Below are positions 60,271-64,000 of a DNA stretch of 64,000 bases, piece after piece (within the stretch, counting starts at the first letter, position 1; each line of letters opens with the position of its first letter). Below the pieces are notes generated by a model, which was given only the letters and a program-made list of their open reading frames with translations, was not told the DNA's origin and did not search any database. Source of the stretch: Myxocyprinus asiaticus (lineage: Eukaryota > Chordata > Actinopteri > Cypriniformes > Catostomidae); NCBI RefSeq assembly GCF_019703515.2, contig NC_059368.1, positions 32,981,891-33,045,890 of the forward strand. The letters run 5' to 3'. Position numbers and translations under genes: made by a program.

Positions 60271-62487
60271 TATTACTATATATCTCAAATGAACTTGTAT
60301 GATTTTAATTCATCCATTCATACAGTTTATAAGGATGCAGAGAGCAGATAATACTGGACACACTTCAGGTTTGTGTGTGTTCCTATTAGATCACCATCCA
60401 GCTTGTTATCAATTTCTCATACTGCATGACCATGAAAGCTGTACTCCTGCAATAGTTTTTCTATACTAAAATGGTCTAAACTGGTCTAAACTGGGTTCTC
60501 CCTATCACGAAAAAATTGCCTCGCCAGACTATACTCTTCAATTGGTTGTATAAATGTAGCAAATCCTTCATTTTTAAAAACCTTGAAACTCAACCTATAC
60601 TTAAGGTGAAGCTTTCCTAACCTCAAGAAATACTTAGGAAAATGGCAGTTAATGGTGTTAAGGGCACACTTAAGTAAAAAATAAATACTTAAGGGAAATC
60701 ATAAGGGATTGTGACGTTTTGCCTATAAAAACCCTTAAGTAACACTTATTTCCTCCAACACCCTTAATTTTAAGGGAAATTTAGGGTGATCTTAAGGGCA
60801 AATGAAAACTTAAGGTGCTTTATGCAACCGGGCACTGGTCCTCATCCACTTACATTGTATGAATTAGAGCTGTGTGAAAATTCTACAAATTCTTCTATGA
60901 AAGAAAGTTATACAGATTTGGGACAATATGAGGGTGAGTAAATGGTGACAATTTTCTGTGTGAACTGCGAATCTGCGTGGTCATGTTCACCATAATATCA
61001 CTTTTATATTAAGAATTATGTATATGAGCAGTGCATCTTCTTGTTCACAAATTGTCTGCTCACAGCTCCAACAAGACCCCTCAAGCACATCAGAGTGCTG
61101 CTGTTTTGCTTGTGTTCAATCTCTGTAAAATCTCATAGTGCCTGTGCACAAATCTCTGCACTGCCCTTCAGAAGCTGCCAAAATCAAATCTGCCCTGGCA
61201 ACATCCTGTTTCTGGAAACACCTGGTCAAGCTTCCCAATCTCAGTTTTGTCAAAGAAATGGAAATCTTACATGCACAAAAATGTCTTCTTAACTCAACAT
61301 TAAGATTAGGTTCAAATGTTTTATGAATGTATAAGGGAAAGCATATTTTAGCTTCTCTCACTGGTTTCCATTTCTTTAAGCTTTCCACTATTTTATGTAA
61401 TCATCTTTGTTGTCCTGCAGTGTAATATATCCCTTTTTATAAAACATATTCCTATACTTTCTCAATTAATATGTTTTTCTCAATGTAGTTTCTATAGTTT
61501 TTAAATAAGCACATTTTGTAAATTAAAATGATTTTAAAATAGAATTAGATTGATCACAGCATGTCACACCACTGGACATGTAAACTTCATAAAAGTAATT
61601 ACTTTTTAAGTACTTTCTTGCAGGAAATGTAGGCTTAAAATGTTCCTCTCTCTGATTAATCTATACTTCGTAGATGATTATGTTATGTATACAGGATATC
61701 TTATTTCATATATGTGTATGCTACCTGTGTTTGATGTGGGAAAACCTGTTTCTTCAGCCACATTGTCCACATAGCCCAAGTGTTGTTAAGACACTTTACT
61801 CCACTGCCCTTGCGAGAGGCATGGCAAAGCAAACATCAGAGGACATTTCTTGTATTATGCAATCCAGTCACCATTGACCCTCTGTTCCCATTTTGGAGGT
61901 TCAGTCGAGGTTCAAGGAAGATTTAAAATGTTTGGAATTCAGTACGTTTCTGATTTTGAAGATGGAAGACCTTGCAGAATCCCCCTTTGGGAATGTAAAG
62001 CCGCTTGTCTGTGAGAGAGATTAATTAAGATGCCTGTGGATCAGCCAAATGATGTGAACTAAAATATGTGGCGGCACATCTTGTCACTATAGATGTTCAT
62101 ATAGAATAAGAAAACAGTTCTTCTGATCCATTTGAGATAAAACTGCTATAAAAAGAAGAATATAAGATTTCTGCTTCAAGGTTGAGTAATTTCTGTGCAA
62201 CTACCATTATCATTACCAGGTTTCCTGAACACTTCCACGTCCAGTAGCTGTTTTAACCACCACGCAAACCACGCGATTGCGTGGGGCCCCGGACATCCGG
62301 GGGGCCCCCGCCCCGGTAGGAAAACTCTGCAAAAAACACTTGAGGGGTGACATGATGTTCTGGGTACATGCGCAAAGATGCTGTTGCCAGTGCTCTTAGA
62401 GCGGTTCACGTTAGAAGCCACCGGGGTCGGGACAGGTGAGTTTTTTAAGTAGGGTTCGGGTTTGTAATTTATGAAAAAAAAAAAAAA

Positions 62488-62528
<41 letters not shown>

Positions 62529-64000
62529 CCATCCGAACTTGTTTCGCACTGCACCACGTCTCACTGTTTCTTCAGTGTCTCATGCACATTTTTAGACACT
62601 GTGTCAAGTTAATAAGAGCTTCAGGTTTCAAAAATGTATGCCGAGATACCTGCATTCTGTTTCAGACGTTTTACGTGTCTAGATTGTATTTTTGTTGTCT
62701 TTTTTTAGCGCAGTTGTCACAAAGATTTAATGTTCTGAGCAAGTTCAGGTTGCAAAGAGGGGACTGTTAGAATGTTTAAAATTATTCCAGATTGTTCTGC
62801 AACAAGCAAAGTTTCAGCGCTTGATAAATGGCAATGTTTTTTTTTCTTCTGCTCTAGTGTGCTGAGGGGCTGCCGTGCCTTGAAAGTTTGTTACAATACG
62901 AACGTTGCCTACGATGCTTATATAAAATACAGCCTCAGCATCAGAATATAAACTCCAGGTGAATGTAAAGTAAATAAGACAGGAATATATTACTATTCTA
63001 TACAACAAATCCTCAAAAGTAATAATAATACTGTATCATATTATAATGACAAACTGGACAACAATAAATAATTGTTGGGTTATAATATTAATAAACACAT
63101 TTTGTAAAAATATATGTAGGTAAATATAGTTTTTTATCACTGTATTGTGGAAAAACTGGAAAACATGCATTCATTATATTTAACTAGAAATGTATTTCAT
63201 TAAACATTTTGAATGTACTTGGCTACAATGGTTGATAGGATGAATTTAAAATTATGATTTAAAATACATTTTATGTAATTTTTTAAGCAAAAATGTTTGA
63301 AATTTGGTCGGTTGCTTGGGGCCTCAGAAATCGTAAACCCAACCCTGTCCACATCTTCTGTTGTTCTCTTAAAGAAATATTGCTGCCCAAGGCTCACACA
63401 ATTGGTTGAGACAATGCTGGTGTCGACCAAAAGAGAAAGTACTTTAACAACAAAGTAAAATTGCAAATTACCTTAAAATCTGCTTAAACGTTCATATATA
63501 GTGAGAAAAAAAAGAAGAAAAAAGAAAGAAAGAAAGAAAACAGGGAAACCACCAAATAACCAATGATTTTATTCAAAACTCAAACCTTATCCTCAATCAT
63601 ATTATAGACAATGTGAAATTATACCTTAGGAAGAACAAATGAGATAAAGAAGGCAGCTCCATGTGAGTTCTAGTAGGTTTATAAACCATTTGCAGAAAAA
63701 GAAACTCAGGATAAAACCTTTGGGACTGGGCCAGGTTGGCCTTTTTATACCCTTCTCACTCACTGTGGGAATGAAATAAACCACTTAACCACAGTGGAGG
63801 GATCTGCCACCACACAAATGAGAGAGTTTAAGCCTTTTACTACGTCAGTGGAGCACCAAAATGAGAAAATAATGAGCATCCACCAATCCAATGCAGTGAT
63901 GCTTCAGGGATACACTGGGGGCAATTTCTTAATCCTCTGAAAGACTGGCTAGGCAGTGGTAGACACAGTGGTAGAGTCTATATCACCACCACTCTTTCCA
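60271..64000. other. No gene recognised; scattered repeat fragments
   Basis: A fragment of the TTAA-ended short repeat (GGGTGAGTAAATGGTGACAA, TGTGTGAACTGCG) lies at about 60893-60967. At 62260-62325 a GC-rich island with GATTGCGTGGGGCCCCGGAC looks like part of an unidentified element end and can fold on itself. A (TA)n tract lies at 62494-62526. Around 63300-63340 a TTGGGGCCTCAG motif may be another piece of the same kind. All reading frames here are under 120 codons and lack domains; the longest (62176-62532, minus) crosses the microsatellite. Confidence 0.45.

Noticed and set aside
62260..62330. GC-rich self-complementary stretch resembling a terminator or structured RNA
   Set aside because: It looks like an unidentified repeat end (GGGGCCCC motif); no RNA-gene signals were seen, and a bacterial-style terminator has no meaning here.

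Overview
This window is vertebrate, almost certainly teleost and most likely cyprinid (carp, goldfish or zebrafish relatives). It is AT-rich, full of (TA)n, (TG)n and (GA)n microsatellites, and packed with repeat families typical of such genomes. These are an L2/CR1-type LINE with an esterase ORF1, Tc1/mariner elements including a Sleeping Beauty-like copy, hAT elements, TTAA-bounded short elements, a DIRS-type tyrosine-recombinase retrotransposon and solo LTRs. The species call is an inference from repeat content. I could not identify a single convincing host protein-coding exon, tRNA, rRNA or known ncRNA; the window reads as intergenic or intronic DNA made largely of mobile elements of different ages.

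Layout. 1-4860: minus-strand LINE (cut by the window edge at its 3' UTR) with broken ORF1 (SGNH esterase) and ORF2 (endonuclease and reverse transcriptase). 4865-5893: a Tc1 fragment interrupted by a TTAA-bounded element that carries an exon-like reading frame. 9063-10122: truncated copy of a hAT-like element whose complete copy lies inverted at 28841-30446 with a perfect 8-bp target duplication. 10156-11727: Sleeping Beauty-like Tc1 element with both outer and inner direct repeats. 13672-18610: DIRS-like retrotransposon (gag, RT/RNase H, tyrosine recombinase) ending in a 340-bp near-perfect palindrome. 21009-21381 and 32695-33060: two solo LTRs of one family in opposite orientation, each with a perfect 5-bp target duplication. 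32152-34755: a hAT-like element holding the second solo LTR and the second TTAA element. 35160-36288: a Sleeping Beauty-like fragment followed by an LTR-like block. 37322-38278: a 5'-truncated copy of the LINE. 38853-39685 and 46570-47229: hAT-type non-autonomous elements with target duplications. 42669-45948: a hAT element with a decayed ZMYM1-like transposase. 50703-52321: a Tc1 element with TA on both sides and a small deletion at the first catalytic motif. 53625-55758: an element split by a second Tc1-like transposon at a TA. 58497-60268: an internally deleted Tc1 and a Tc1-type MITE on either side of one TA microsatellite.

None of the coding regions looks functional: every transposase, RT and recombinase frame carries a frameshift, stop codon or deletion. 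The closest to intact are the catalytic half of the DIRS recombinase and the transposase at 50703-52321. The main value of the window is structural: datable nesting orders, exact target-site duplications, a LINE and a SINE-like element sharing a 3' tail, and a DIRS palindrome.
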